NCBI GenBank assembly: GCA_002162915.1 | Contig: MABB01000107.1 | Location: forward strand, 2,534-30,757 | Origin: Rhodospirillales bacterium 47_12_T64 | GTDB taxonomy: Bacteria > Pseudomonadota > Alphaproteobacteria > Kiloniellales > Kiloniellaceae | Direction of reading: 5' to 3' | DNA: 28,224 bases | Shown here: piece after piece, positions 16,142 to 24,722 of the stretch | Layout of the letters: every line of letters begins with the position of its first letter | Position numbering within the stretch: the stretch's first letter is position 1 | Notes under the pieces: generated by a model | What the model saw: only the letters and a program-made list of their open reading frames with translations | Told to the model about the DNA's origin: nothing | The model's database searches: none | Translations under genes and position numbers: made by a program

Positions 16142-16624
16142 ATGGGTCAAGTACAAGAAAACGTACCAGTTCGTGGTAAAGGTAAACCTAATCCAGTAGA
16201 TGTTCATGTTGGTAGTCGCGTAAGGTTGCGCCGGACTCTTCTTGGTATGAGTCAGGAAAAGCTTGGTGAAGCTATTGGCTTAACATTTCAACAGGTTCAG
16301 AAGTATGAACGTGGTGCAAACCGTGTTGGCGCCAGCCGACTTTATGATCTTGCACGTGTGCTAGAGGTGCCAGTTGGTTACTTTTTTGCTGATATGCCAG
16401 ATGAAGTCGCTTCCCAGTCACCTGTGCGTTTACGTGAGATGAGTGAAGAAAAAGTTCAAACTTTTGTTCACGAAGCGGACCCTATGGCGAAGCGGGAAAC
16501 TCTTGAGTTGGTAAGAGCGTACTACAAAATCGTTGATCCCCACGTGCGGAAACGTCTCTTTGAGATGACCAAGGCACTTGGTACTGCGGCTGAAGCCGCA
16601 ACCAGTGATACTGCGGCGGAATAA
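16142..16624 (+). CDS. XRE-family HTH transcriptional regulator (PraR/PhrR-like)
   Basis: A 160-residue protein. A Cro/C1-type helix-turn-helix spans about residues 24-80: [20 protein letters not shown] then [20 protein letters not shown], where the second block is the recognition helix region. A helical C-terminal part follows ([21 protein letters not shown]) and an Ala-rich tail. The sequence and its place beside metK resemble PraR/PhrR, a regulator conserved across alphaproteobacteria and linked to biofilm, PHB, quorum-sensing or low-pH responses. That name is from memory of the family and context, hence no symbol. It has its own promoter with palindromes and is followed by a terminator at 16701. 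Confidence 0.85.
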   Translation: MGQVQENVPVRGKGKPNPVDVHVGSRVRLRRTLLGMSQEKLGEAIGLTFQQVQKYERGANRVGASRLYDLARVLEVPVGYFFADMPDEVASQSPVRLREMSEEKVQTFVHEADPMAKRETLELVRAYYKIVDPHVRKRLFEMTKALGTAAEAATSDTAAE

Positions 16625-16686
16625 ATTCTTTTAAGTAGAATTATATAGATGGTTTTTGTCACTTTTCTTGAAAACTGACGTTTTAG

Positions 16687-16732
16687 CCATTGCATAATGG
16701 AGCGCGATCGGGCATTGCTGATCGCGCTTTTT
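16687..16732 (+). terminator. Rho-independent terminator after the PraR-like gene, with adjoining small hairpin
   Basis: AGCGCGATC (16701-16709) and GATCGCGCT (16720-16728) make a perfect 9-bp GC-rich stem followed by a T-run ending at 16732. Directly before it, CCATT (16687-16691) and AATGG (16696-16700) form a second hairpin. It ends the regulator transcript and could also act as an attenuator for read-through into metK. Confidence 0.85.
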
Positions 16733-16823
16733 GCATTTTGTAATGCAATTGATCAGGCATGGGTCGCATATCGTTTTAATCCGGTGTCCTGATCAAGCTT
16801 TCCATAATTTTTATAGAAAGGGG
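16731..16823 (+). promoter_or_regulatory. Structured metK leader covering the ribosome binding site
   Basis: Three further stems follow the terminator without gaps. TTGCATT (16731-16737) pairs with AATGCAA (16742-16748). TTGATCAGG (16749-16757) pairs with CCTGATCAA (16788-16796) around a 30-base loop. CTTTC (16798-16802) pairs with GAAAG (16816-16820), extended inwards by ATAA/TTAT. The last stem covers part of the AAAGGGG ribosome binding site (16817-16823). I do not recognise a known SAM riboswitch class. A regulatory role is inferred. Confidence 0.5.
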
Positions 16824-16828
16824 TTGTC

Positions 16829-18001
16829 GTGCGACTTGGCAACTATCTTTTCACAAGCGAGTCCGTGTCTGAAGGACACCCTGACAAAGTTTGTGATCTC
16901 GTATCAGATTCAATTGTAGATCTTTACCTATCTCACGACCCGCAATCGCGTATTGCAGTCGAAACATTGGCAACGACAAACCGTATTGTTCTCGCCGGTG
17001 AAGTGCGTGGCCCGACTGAAGTGACTCCTGAAGTCATCGAAGAAGTGGCCCGTCAGGCTGTTCGCGATATCGGGTATGAGCAAGAAGGTTTTCATTGGCA
17101 AAACATGGATGTTCAAAACTACATCCATGAGCAGTCAGTCGATATCGCTCAAGGCGTCGATGCCGCAGGCAATAAAGACGAAGGCGCAGGAGATCAGGGC
17201 ATAATGTTCGGTTATGCCTGTAAGGAAACCGAAGGCTTTATGCCGGCGCCGATCTATTTGTCTCACAATATTTTACGCTCACTCGCTGACGTCCGTCATT
17301 CCGGTGAAGAGCCCGGTTTGGGACCGGATGCCAAGAGCCAGGTTACCCTTGAGTATGTAGACGGGCAACCTGTTCGGGCGAGTTCTATTGTGGTTTCGAC
17401 ACAGCACGCTGAAGGTGTTTCTCCTGAAGAAATTCGTGAGATCGTCCGTCGACACGTTGTCAAAGAAATCCCTGAAGGCTGGATGTGCCCGGAAGAGGAA
17501 TTTTACGTTAACCCAACGGGCCGGTTTGTCATCGGCGGTCCTGATGGTGATGCGGGACTTACTGGGCGCAAGATCATCGTTGATACCTATGGTGGTGCCG
17601 CACCTCACGGTGGCGGGGCTTTCTCTGGTAAAGATCCGACCAAGGTTGACCGTTCAGCTGCTTATGCGGCGCGCTATCTTGCAAAGAATGTTGTCGGTGC
17701 CGGTCTGGCCGAGCGTTGTACTATTCAGGTTTCATACGCTATCGGTGTTTCCAAGCCGTTGTCCTTGTTTGTTGATACGCATGGTACTGGTCAGGTGGAC
17801 GAGCAAAAACTTCCTGGCATTCTTATGGATATCATGGATCTTTCTCCGCGCGGTATCCGTGAGCACCTGAGTTTGAATAAGCCGATTTATGCGCGCACTG
17901 CTGCGTATGGACACTTCGGTCGTCAGCCAGAAGATGATGGAGGCTTCTCATGGGAGCGTCTGGATCTTGCTGGTGGTCTTAAATCAGCTTTTAATCTGTA
18001 A
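16829..18001 (+). CDS. metK: S-adenosylmethionine synthetase MetK
   Basis: A 390-residue enzyme making S-adenosylmethionine from methionine and ATP. Family motifs in order are [31 protein letters not shown] (the methionine/ATP signature) and [20 protein letters not shown] (P-loop-like signature), ending with the usual YGHFGR motif near the C-terminus. The start is GTG 16829 with the strong AAAGGGG site five bases upstream. It supplies the methyl donor for TrmB (next gene) and the radical-SAM cofactor for MiaB upstream. The leader has unusual hairpin structure that may control translation. Length is normal and nothing is missing. Confidence 0.96.
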   Translation: MRLGNYLFTSESVSEGHPDKVCDLVSDSIVDLYLSHDPQSRIAVETLATTNRIVLAGEVRGPTEVTPEVIEEVARQAVRDIGYEQEGFHWQNMDVQNYIHEQSVDIAQGVDAAGNKDEGAGDQGIMFGYACKETEGFMPAPIYLSHNILRSLADVRHSGEEPGLGPDAKSQVTLEYVDGQPVRASSIVVSTQHAEGVSPEEIREIVRRHVVKEIPEGWMCPEEEFYVNPTGRFVIGGPDGDAGLTGRKIIVDTYGGAAPHGGGAFSGKDPTKVDRSAAYAARYLAKNVVGAGLAERCTIQVSYAIGVSKPLSLFVDTHGTGQVDEQKLPGILMDIMDLSPRGIREHLSLNKPIYARTAAYGHFGRQPEDDGGFSWERLDLAGGLKSAFNL

Positions 18002-18027
18002 AAGCTGTTACCTGTAGAGTTTGAATT

Positions 18028-18735
18028 ATGAGCGATCCTGTTAAGCGTAGTATTTTTTATGGCCGCCGGCAGGGTCGTCCTCTACGGAAAAAAGCCACTG
18101 AGCTTATTGAGACTGTTCTGCCAAAAATCTTGGTCCCACTTGGAAACCTGGATGATGTAGAGCCTATCGATTTAAATGAGTTGTTTGGTAATACTGCTCG
18201 AGAAACCTGGCTGGAAATAGGTTTTGGTGGCGGTGAGCATCTTGCCTGGCAGGCTGAGCATAATCCGGATGTAAATTTACTCGGGGCTGAGTACTTTATA
18301 AACGGAGTCGCAAGCTTACTGGGGCATCTCGATGATAATGGGGCTGAAAATGTCCGTATTTATCGTGGTGATGTCCGGGATATGATGCCTTTCATCCCTG
18401 ATAATTCTCTATCCAAAATTTTTATTCTTTTTCCTGATCCCTGGCACAAGACGCGTCATAACAAACGTCGTATCATACAGCGTGAAACACTGGATCGTTT
18501 GGCAGAACTGCTGGTTGACGGTGGTGAGTTGCGCATGGCAACGGATGATATGGGGTATCTGCAATGGATGTTGGAAAGAATGGCCCCTCATCCGGAATTC
18601 AAATGGAAAGCGACTTCTAAACGGGACTGGAATCAGCGTACTGCAGATTGGCCTAAGACGAGGTATGAAGAAAAAGGGATAAAAAAGGGCTGTAAGCCTG
18701 GATACCTTCGGTTTAACAGGATTCCCAGAGTATAG
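18028..18735 (+). CDS. trmB: tRNA (guanine-N7-)-methyltransferase TrmB
   Basis: A 235-residue SAM-dependent methyltransferase that makes m7G46 in the variable loop of many tRNAs. The SAM-binding motif is TWLEIGFGGGEHLAWQA, followed by GAEYFINGVASLL, VRIYRGDVRDM, and the hallmark IFILFPDPWHKTRHNKRRII, with the aspartate and histidine of the active site. The C-terminal TRYEEKGIKKG motif is also typical. It follows metK after 26 bases, so substrate supply and use are adjacent; metK-trmB order is common in alphaproteobacteria. No clear terminator follows, so read-through into the rimP leader is possible. Confidence 0.95.
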   Translation: MSDPVKRSIFYGRRQGRPLRKKATELIETVLPKILVPLGNLDDVEPIDLNELFGNTARETWLEIGFGGGEHLAWQAEHNPDVNLLGAEYFINGVASLLGHLDDNGAENVRIYRGDVRDMMPFIPDNSLSKIFILFPDPWHKTRHNKRRIIQRETLDRLAELLVDGGELRMATDDMGYLQWMLERMAPHPEFKWKATSKRDWNQRTADWPKTRYEEKGIKKGCKPGYLRFNRIPRV

Positions 18736-18818
18736 TCCTCTTAAGATCGCTGATTTCTAGGACGGCAGCTCTTGTAAGATAGATAAATCAAGGATTGTGA
18801 GCTTGTTTAGAAAACCCC

Positions 18819-18847
18819 TTGCGCTGGAAATGTGCTGAGGGTACAGT
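18819..18847 (+). promoter_or_regulatory. Candidate promoter for the rimP-nusA-infB operon
   Basis: TTGCGC (18819-18824), a 17-base spacer and TACAGT (18842-18847) would start RNA at about 18853-18855, at the beginning of the attenuator-like stems. The fit is moderate and judged by eye. Confidence 0.35.
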
Positions 18848-18851
18848 GCGC

Positions 18852-18918
18852 GCGGGACACACTTAGTTGTAGCCCGCTACATCGAAGTTTTGACAGCGGG
18901 CCTTAAGGCCCATTTTTT
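18852..18918 (+). promoter_or_regulatory. Attenuator-like leader of the rimP-nusA-infB operon, ending in an intrinsic terminator
   Basis: Four segments can pair in two exclusive ways. Segment 1 is GCGGG (18852-18856), segment 2 GCCCGCT (18872-18878), segment 3 AGCGGGC (18895-18901), segment 4 GGCCC (18907-18911). Pairing 1:2 leaves GGGCC (18898-18902) free to pair with segment 4 around the loop TTAA, followed by six T (18913-18918), which is a terminator. Pairing 2:3 destroys it. The terminator lies between the genes, 86 bases before the rimP start. The ligand or factor is unknown. Confidence 0.6.
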
Positions 18919-18956
18919 GTACCTGAAATCAGCGTGCCTATATAGTTTCTATGCCC

Positions 18957-18989
18957 TTGTGTCTAAGGGACGAGCTAGCGCTTACACAA
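18957..18989 (+). repeat. Hairpin just before the rimP ribosome binding site
   Basis: TTGTGT (18957-18962) and ACACAA (18984-18989) pair, with an inner AAG/CTT extension, ending three bases before the GGAG at 18992-18995. It may affect ribosome access to rimP. Confidence 0.35.
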
Positions 18990-19003
18990 ACGGAGATGAG
19001 TTG

Positions 19004-19549
19004 TTGTCAGATGCTTCAGGAGGTTCAATACCTCTTCTTGCCAAAACGAGTGACGGTAAGGCTGCTCAAATAGAGCAAATTATCGCTCCGACTCTGGCAT
19101 CTATGGGCTTTGATATCGTTCGTGTTACGGTTACGGGTGGCGAAGAGCGAAAAACGTTACAGGTGATGGCCGAACACAGTGATCTCAAAGAGACCATGAC
19201 TGTGGAAAATTGTTCGGACATTAGCCGAGCAATAGAGGCAATGCTTGAAGTTGAGGATCCTATCGCTGGCGCTTTTCGTCTGGAAGTGAGCTCGCCGGGT
19301 ATTGATCGTCCTTTGACAAGGTTAGCCGATTTTGCGCGGTTTGTCGGGTTCGATGCCAGGATTGAGATGTCGATTAATATTGATGGTCGCAGGCGATTCA
19401 AGGGCAAACTTCTGGGTGTCGAAGGTGAAGCTATTCATCTGGATCTGGAAGAAGAAGAAGCAGAAGTTTATTTGCGGTTTCAGGACATGTCACGAGCCAA
19501 GCTCTTGTTGACTGATGAATTGATCGCAGCAGCGCAGGCTGGTGGATAA
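19004..19549 (+). CDS. rimP: Ribosome maturation factor RimP
   Basis: About 181 residues. The N-terminal RimP domain (IEQIIAPTLASMGFDIVRVTV) carries the VSSPGIDRPLTRLADFARFVG motif, the family hallmark. A C-terminal Sm-like beta domain follows (FKGKLLGVEGEAIHLDLEEE). RimP assists 30S assembly. The open frame runs back to 18890, but that part crosses the terminator hairpin and cannot be the real start. I place the start at TTG 19004, or TTG 19001, because GGAG (18992-18995) lies eight bases before the former. The gene heads the conserved rimP-nusA-ylxR-infB-rbfA-truB-rpsO-pnp cluster. A 128-base gap separates it from nusA. Confidence 0.92.
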   Translation: MSDASGGSIPLLAKTSDGKAAQIEQIIAPTLASMGFDIVRVTVTGGEERKTLQVMAEHSDLKETMTVENCSDISRAIEAMLEVEDPIAGAFRLEVSSPGIDRPLTRLADFARFVGFDARIEMSINIDGRRRFKGKLLGVEGEAIHLDLEEEEAEVYLRFQDMSRAKLLLTDELIAAAQAGG

Positions 19550-19677
19550 TCACCGCCTGTAGAGAATGTGTCGTAGCTTGGTGCAATTGACCTTGCTTAG
19601 GATGAACATAGTGAACTGACTGACCAGAATTTAACTTAATTAACTGGTGTCGGTGTAGATTAAGGATTTGAGGGCAA

Positions 19678-21291
19678 ATGGAAACGACTGCTCTTTACAG
19701 GACTGAACTCCTTCAAGTTGCCGCTGCTGTTGCGCGGGAAAAAAGCATCGAATGCGATGAAGTCATTGATGCTATGGAGCAGGCTATTTCTAAAGCCGGG
19801 CGCGCCAAGTATGGTCACGAGCGCGATATTCGTGCCGAGATTGATCGTAAAACTGGCGAAGTTAAACTGCGTCGTTACACTGAAGTCGTTGAGGAAGTTG
19901 AAAACGAACTTACTCAAACAACTTTGAAAGACGCACGCGTTCGTCAGGACGATATTGAAATTGGCGAATTTTTCTACGACGAATTACCGCCGATCGATCT
20001 GGGGCGTATTGCTGCACAGACTGCCAAGCAGGTTATTGTTCAGAAAGTTCGTGATGCTGAACGTGCCCGTCAATTCCGTGAATACAAAGATCGCGTTGGT
20101 GACGTTATCAATGGCGTTGTGAAGCGAAACGAATTCGGCAATGTGACTGTGGATCTTGGCAAAGCGGAAGCTATCATGCGTCGGGACGAAACCTTGCCGC
20201 GCGAAAACTTCCGCAATGGTGATCGTGTCCGTGCCTATATCTATGATGTTCGGGAAGAGCCTCGTGGGCCACAGATTTTTGTGTCGCGTTCGCATCCACA
20301 ATTTATGGCCAAACTCTTTTCTCAGGAAGTTCCCGAGATTTACGATGGCGTAATTGAAATTAAAGCAGTTGCGCGTGATCCCGGAAGTCGCGCTAAAATT
20401 TCTGTTGAATCACAGGATTCATCGATTGATCCTGTTGGCGCATGTGTTGGTTTGCGTGGTAGCCGTGTTCAGGCCATTGTCACAGAGCTTCAGGGTGAGA
20501 AAATTGACATCATTCCCTGGTCTCCTGATGTTGCGACTTTTGTCGTGAACGCTCTTGCACCTGCAGAGGTGTCAAAGGTTGTTTTAGACGAAGATACCAA
20601 GCGTATCGAAGTGGTTGTGCCTGATGATCAACTCTCTCTGGCAATTGGTCGTCGTGGGCAAAATGTTCGTCTGGCATCTATCCTGACAGGTTGGGATATT
20701 GATATCATGACAGACGAAGAAGAGTCTCGTCGTCGTCAGGACGAAACAAAACAGCGTTCACAAAACTTTATCGATGCATTGGACGTAGACGATGTTATCG
20801 CGCACCTTCTTGTGGCCGAAGGCTTCGAGAGTGTTGAGCAGGTTGGTTTCGTTCCCGTTGATGAACTGGCCGCTATTCAAGGTTTCGACGAGGATATCGC
20901 GGAGGAATTACGTAATCGGGCGAGAGTTCATCTTGAAGTTCATGAAAAAGAGCTGGAAGAATCCCGTCAAAGTCTTGGTGTAAGTGACGAGCTTATGTCC
21001 GCTGAAGGATTGACGTCTGAACAGTTGGTTCATTTGGGTGAACAGGGCGTTAAAACCCTTGACGATCTTGCGGATCTTGCCGGTGACGAATTGGTTGAAA
21101 TGCTTGGCGAAGAGCTATCAATTACTGAAGATGCCGCAAATGTTGTTATTATGGCGGCACGTGCTCATTGGTTTGAAGATGAAACTGGAGATTCTGAAAC
21201 AGCAGATTCTGAAACAGTAGACTCTGAAACAGCAGACACCAAAGCTACTCCTTCTGAAGAGAAAACCTCTGAAGATGTTGAGAAGGCATAA
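19678..21291 (+). CDS. nusA: Transcription termination/antitermination factor NusA
   Basis: A 537-residue RNA polymerase-associated protein. The N-terminal RNAP-binding domain covers about residues 1-130, and the S1 domain starts near residue 140 (GDVINGVVKRNEFGNVTVDLG). Two KH domains follow: PGSRAKISVESQ...GACVGLRGSRVQ and DDQLSLAIGRRGQNVRLAS, ending near residue 350. Two acidic helix-hairpin-helix repeats follow (about residues 365-420 and 440-500; LLVAEGFESVEQV and LVHLGEQGVKTLDDL), then a Ser/Thr/Glu-rich tail with short repeats. ATG 19678 is preceded by GAGGG. NusA modulates pausing, termination and rRNA antitermination, and in E. coli it regulates its own operon. That makes the terminator upstream of rimP a natural target, though this is inference. 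Confidence 0.97.
   Translation: METTALYRTELLQVAAAVAREKSIECDEVIDAMEQAISKAGRAKYGHERDIRAEIDRKTGEVKLRRYTEVVEEVENELTQTTLKDARVRQDDIEIGEFFYDELPPIDLGRIAAQTAKQVIVQKVRDAERARQFREYKDRVGDVINGVVKRNEFGNVTVDLGKAEAIMRRDETLPRENFRNGDRVRAYIYDVREEPRGPQIFVSRSHPQFMAKLFSQEVPEIYDGVIEIKAVARDPGSRAKISVESQDSSIDPVGACVGLRGSRVQAIVTELQGEKIDIIPWSPDVATFVVNALAPAEVSKVVLDEDTKRIEVVVPDDQLSLAIGRRGQNVRLASILTGWDIDIMTDEEESRRRQDETKQRSQNFIDALDVDDVIAHLLVAEGFESVEQVGFVPVDELAAIQGFDEDIAEELRNRARVHLEVHEKELEESRQSLGVSDELMSAEGLTSEQLVHLGEQGVKTLDDLADLAGDELVEMLGEELSITEDAANVVIMAARAHWFEDETGDSETADSETVDSETADTKATPSEEKTSEDVEKA
21190..21234 (+). repeat. Three 15-base tandem repeats in the 3' end of nusA
   Basis: Three in-frame copies (21190-21204, 21205-21219, 21220-21234) encode D-S-E-T-A, D-S-E-T-V and D-S-E-T-A. 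They differ at only one or two bases, indicating recent duplication. Copy number changes here would alter only the acidic tail and keep the frame. Confidence 0.85.
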
Positions 21292-21308
21292 TCCAGAGGA
21301 TTGAAACT

Positions 21309-21968
21309 TTGGTAAAGTCTGTGTCGAGTTCGAAATTCGGAGTGAAGAAGAAGGTTAGAAAGAGGCATAAGAGCGATCCCGAAAGGCGTTGCATTGCTTC
21401 TGGAGACCTTTTTCCTCAATCGGGCCTTCTTCGTTTTGTCGTTGGTCCGGATGGTTTTATTGTTCCGGATCTGTCTGGAAAACTGCCTGGACGCGGAATC
21501 TGGTTGTCTCCAAGCCGGGATATGCTAGAGAAGGCGTGTAAAAAACAATTATTCGCTCGTTCGGCTAAAGCGAAGGTCAAAATAGCAGATGATCTTATTG
21601 ATCAAATTGACACGCAGCTAACGAAACGTTGCCTTGATGCCTTAGGTCTGGCAAAACGTGCAGGACATTTGGTAGCAGGGTTTGAAAAAACTAAAGCTTG
21701 GCTTTCCTCTGGAAAAGTCAAGGTGCTGGTTCAGGCCGCTGATGCGGCAGAAGATGGTCGTGGTAAAATTCGTGCTTTGGCGAGGGCTGTTGACCCTGGT
21801 TTACTGATTAACGAAACCTTTACCGCGCACGAACTAGGGCAAGCGTTGGGCCGGGATACCTGGGTTCATATAGCGCTTAGGCCAAGTGGAATCGCTGATA
21901 GGTTCGTCGTAGACACGACGCGGCTGTTAGCTGTAAGAGGAATTGCGGGACATCCCGCCAAAGAGTAA
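21309..21968 (+). CDS. Fused YlxR (DUF448) and L7Ae-like RNA-binding protein
   Basis: A 219-residue protein made of two parts. The N-terminal YlxR domain (about residues 20-95) has [20 protein letters not shown] and [20 protein letters not shown], where GRG-x-W/Y is the family hallmark. The C-terminal half resembles a YlxQ/L7Ae ribosomal fold ([36 protein letters not shown]). In Bacillus ylxR and ylxQ are separate genes in the same nusA-infB operon; here they are joined, as in many alphaproteobacteria. The function is probably RNA-binding and is not settled. The start is TTG 21309, eight bases after AGAGGA (21295-21300). The stop is 17 bases before infB. Confidence 0.88.
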   Translation: MVKSVSSSKFGVKKKVRKRHKSDPERRCIASGDLFPQSGLLRFVVGPDGFIVPDLSGKLPGRGIWLSPSRDMLEKACKKQLFARSAKAKVKIADDLIDQIDTQLTKRCLDALGLAKRAGHLVAGFEKTKAWLSSGKVKVLVQAADAAEDGRGKIRALARAVDPGLLINETFTAHELGQALGRDTWVHIALRPSGIADRFVVDTTRLLAVRGIAGHPAKE

Positions 21969-21985
21969 GTGGACGCCTGAAAGAC

Positions 21986-24691
21986 ATGACCTCGAGCAAA
22001 GACACCAAGCAGAGCAAAAAGCCGCTGACATTGAGTCGGCCAAATACGCTTGAGTTGAAAAAAACTGTAGAGACCGGACAGGTCAAGCAGAGCTTTAGCC
22101 ATGGGCGGTCGAAGTCCGTTACCGTGGAAGTCAAGCGCAGCCGTACTTTTGAGCGTGGTGAGAGTGGCCGGATGGCCGAAGTAACAACTCCTGAACCTCA
22201 GCTTAATGAAACGCCGGCCCCAGTGAGTAAAGCTCCGACGCCAGTCAAAAAAGCTCCTGCAGTGAAGAAGGCTTTTAAGCCAAAAGCTGCTCAGGATAAC
22301 CTGACCAACGCTGAAAAAGCCAAGCGTATGCAGGTTCTGACCGCAGCGCGCGAAGCTGACGAGGCTAAACGTCAGGCTGCAGAGGTCGAACGTGTGCGTC
22401 TGGAAGAAGATGCGCTTCGTAAAGCGGAGATCAAAGCTGAAGATGATGCCCGGTTAAAGGTGGATGAAGCTGAAAGACTAAAACAAGAAGCCGCCGCCGC
22501 TCATATTGAGAATACTAAAAGCTCAATGGAGAAAGCTGAAGACGAAGCAAAAGTTGCTGCGCGGGCAACAACGGAAGCTCGTAAAAAACGTGAAGCTGCA
22601 GAACGTGCGCCGGATAAACGTAATGTCCGTGCTGACCGACCGAAGCCTAAGCCTAAAAAGCCAGCTGCTGCGCCAACATCTGTTGGTGATGCGATTGCGC
22701 AGGAACTTGGCGGGCGCGTGAAACAGGGTAACAAACCAACCTTTACACCAAAACAGGCTACGGACAAAAATACCGCTGCTCCAAATCGTCGTAATAAAGG
22801 CAAGTTGACGATTTCCAGTGCGACATCAGACAATGATGGGCGTCAACGTTCATTGGCATCTGTTAAACGTCGTCGTCAGAAAAAACTTCAGCAGGAACGC
22901 GGTAGTAATCGTGCGGCTCCGGCTAAGGTTTTACATGAAATTGTCTTACCTGAAACCATCACGGTTCAAGAACTGGGTAACAGAATGGCCGAACGGGCTA
23001 CTGATGTTATCAAAGAGCTGATGAAGCTTGGTGTCATGGCGACGATCAATCAGACGATTGACGCCGATACAGCTGAGTTGGTTGTTCAAGAACTTGGACA
23101 TACCTTCAAGCGTGTGACAGACGCGGATGTTGAACAAGGTATTCTTGGTGTTGATCTTGATAATGCTGAAAACCTGGAAACACGTTCTCCGGTTGTTACG
23201 ATCATGGGGCACGTCGATCACGGTAAGACTTCTTTGCTTGATGCGATCCGTTCTGCGGATGTGGTTCGTGGTGAAGCTGGCGGTATTACCCAACACATCG
23301 GTGCATATCAGGTAAACCTCGAATCCGGTAACAAGATTACTTTCCTTGACACGCCTGGACACGCAGCTTTCACAGAAATGCGTCTGCGTGGTGCAACTGT
23401 AACCGATATTGTTGTTCTTGTTGTTGCTGCGGATGACGGCATCATGGAACAAACTATCGAAGCGATTAACCATGCAAAGTCGTCTGGAGTTCCAATCATT
23501 GTTGCGATCAACAAGATGGATAAAGCCGGGGCTAATCCTGATCGTGTGAAACAAGAACTGCTTCAGCATGAACTCGTTGTTGAAGATATGGGTGGAGACA
23601 TTCAGACAGTTGAAGTTTCAGCGAAGACCAAAATGGGTCTGGATAAGCTTGAAGAAGCTATTATGCTTCAGGCTGAATTGCTTGAACTTAAAGCCAATTC
23701 TGATCGTAGCGCTATTGGTGCCGTGATCGAAGCCAAACTTGATAAAGGACGGGGGTCAGTTGCGACTGTTCTGGTTCAAAAGGGTACGCTTAATATTGGT
23801 GATATTTTTGTTACGGGTTGTGAGTGGGGGCGTGTTCGTGCCTTGACGAACGAACGTGGACAACAGGTTAAACAGGCTGGTCCAGCTCTTCCTGTCGAAG
23901 TTCTCGGTCTGAACGGCACACCTAGTGCCGGGGATGATTTCGTGGTCGTTGAAACTGATGCAAAAGCCCGCGAAATTGCTGAATATCGTGAGCAGAAGAG
24001 AAAAGATCTTGCGGCAGCAGCTGCTGGTCGTGGTTCTCTGGAACAAATGCTTGCCAAGCTTAAAGAAGGACAAGCTGAAGAGCTGCCTATCATTATCAAG
24101 GCTGATGTTCACGGTTCTATGGAAGCTATCGCGACAAGCTTGCAGAAAATGAACACCAATGAAGTGAAGGTGAACATTCTTCACACTGGTGTGGGGGCGA
24201 TCAACGAATCCGATATTACGCTGGCTCAATCTACTGGGGCCTTTGTTATCGCGTTTAATGTTCGTGCCAATCCACAAGCGCGTGAGATGTCTCGCCGCGA
24301 TAATGTTGATATCCGTTATTATTCGATCATCTATAACGTTGTCGATGATGTGAAAGCGGCACTGAGCGGAATGCTCGAGCCTGAACAGCGTGAGAAATTC
24401 CTTGGTTACGCTCAGATTCGTGAGATCTTCAATATTACCAAAACGGGTAAAATTGCGGGTTGCATGATTACTGAAGGCCTGGTTCAGCGTGGTTCTAAAG
24501 TCCGCCTGCTTAGAGATAACGTTGTGATCCACGATGGCACTCTCAAAACCTTGCGTCGCTTCAAAGATGAAGTGAAAGAGGTTAAAGATGGTTATGAATG
24601 TGGTATGGCCTTTGAAAACTACTCTGATATTCAGGTGAATGACCAGATTGAGTGTTACATCATCGAAGAAATCGCACGAGAGCTTGATTAA
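21986..24691 (+). CDS. infB: Translation initiation factor IF-2
   Basis: A 901-residue GTPase that brings initiator tRNA to the 30S subunit and promotes 50S joining. The N-terminus ([20 protein letters not shown]) is the alphaproteobacterial IF-2 form. A long Lys/Glu/Ala-rich, coiled-coil-like stretch follows (about residues 105-225), then the IF2_N domain ([20 protein letters not shown]). The G domain has G1 GHVDHGKT (residues 408-415), G3 DTPGH, G4 NKMD and the SAKT-type G5. The C-terminal domains hold [10 protein letters not shown] and the initiator tRNA-binding end ([14 protein letters not shown]). ATG 21986 gives a normal length. The stop codon lies in the loop and 3' arm of a 9-bp hairpin. 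Long open frames on the opposite strand are shadows of this gene. Confidence 0.98.
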   Translation: MTSSKDTKQSKKPLTLSRPNTLELKKTVETGQVKQSFSHGRSKSVTVEVKRSRTFERGESGRMAEVTTPEPQLNETPAPVSKAPTPVKKAPAVKKAFKPKAAQDNLTNAEKAKRMQVLTAAREADEAKRQAAEVERVRLEEDALRKAEIKAEDDARLKVDEAERLKQEAAAAHIENTKSSMEKAEDEAKVAARATTEARKKREAAERAPDKRNVRADRPKPKPKKPAAAPTSVGDAIAQELGGRVKQGNKPTFTPKQATDKNTAAPNRRNKGKLTISSATSDNDGRQRSLASVKRRRQKKLQQERGSNRAAPAKVLHEIVLPETITVQELGNRMAERATDVIKELMKLGVMATINQTIDADTAELVVQELGHTFKRVTDADVEQGILGVDLDNAENLETRSPVVTIMGHVDHGKTSLLDAIRSADVVRGEAGGITQHIGAYQVNLESGNKITFLDTPGHAAFTEMRLRGATVTDIVVLVVAADDGIMEQTIEAINHAKSSGVPIIVAINKMDKAGANPDRVKQELLQHELVVEDMGGDIQTVEVSAKTKMGLDKLEEAIMLQAELLELKANSDRSAIGAVIEAKLDKGRGSVATVLVQKGTLNIGDIFVTGCEWGRVRALTNERGQQVKQAGPALPVEVLGLNGTPSAGDDFVVVETDAKAREIAEYREQKRKDLAAAAAGRGSLEQMLAKLKEGQAEELPIIIKADVHGSMEAIATSLQKMNTNEVKVNILHTGVGAINESDITLAQSTGAFVIAFNVRANPQAREMSRRDNVDIRYYSIIYNVVDDVKAALSGMLEPEQREKFLGYAQIREIFNITKTGKIAGCMITEGLVQRGSKVRLLRDNVVIHDGTLKTLRRFKDEVKEVKDGYECGMAFENYSDIQVNDQIECYIIEEIARELD

Positions 24692-24698
24692 GCTCTCG
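24677..24698 (+). repeat. Perfect hairpin spanning the infB stop codon
   Basis: CGAGAGCTT (24677-24685) and AAGCTCTCG (24690-24698) form a 9-bp stem with loop GATT, and the infB TAA (24689-24691) is at the loop/stem border. No T-run follows, so it is not an intrinsic terminator. It could be a processing or stability site between infB and rbfA. Confidence 0.6.
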
Positions 24699-24722
24699 TC
24701 AGCGATGAAGGGATGATTACTG

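Noticed and set aside
16731..16828. metK leader as a known SAM-II or SAM/SAH riboswitch
   Set aside because: The stems and loops do not show the consensus features I remember for these classes, so only a structured leader is claimed.
18890..19003. N-terminal extension of the rimP frame from TTG 18890
   Set aside because: It crosses the terminator hairpin and its T-run and does not match RimP; GGAG at 18992-18995 supports the start at 19004.
19623..19648. ACCAG/CTGGT dyad between rimP and nusA as a terminator
   Set aside because: The stem is short, AT-rich inside and has no T-run. The genes belong to one conserved operon, so termination here is unlikely.
22946..23569. 207-codon minus-strand open frame inside infB
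   Set aside because: It is antisense to the IF-2 GTPase domain, with no independent evidence.
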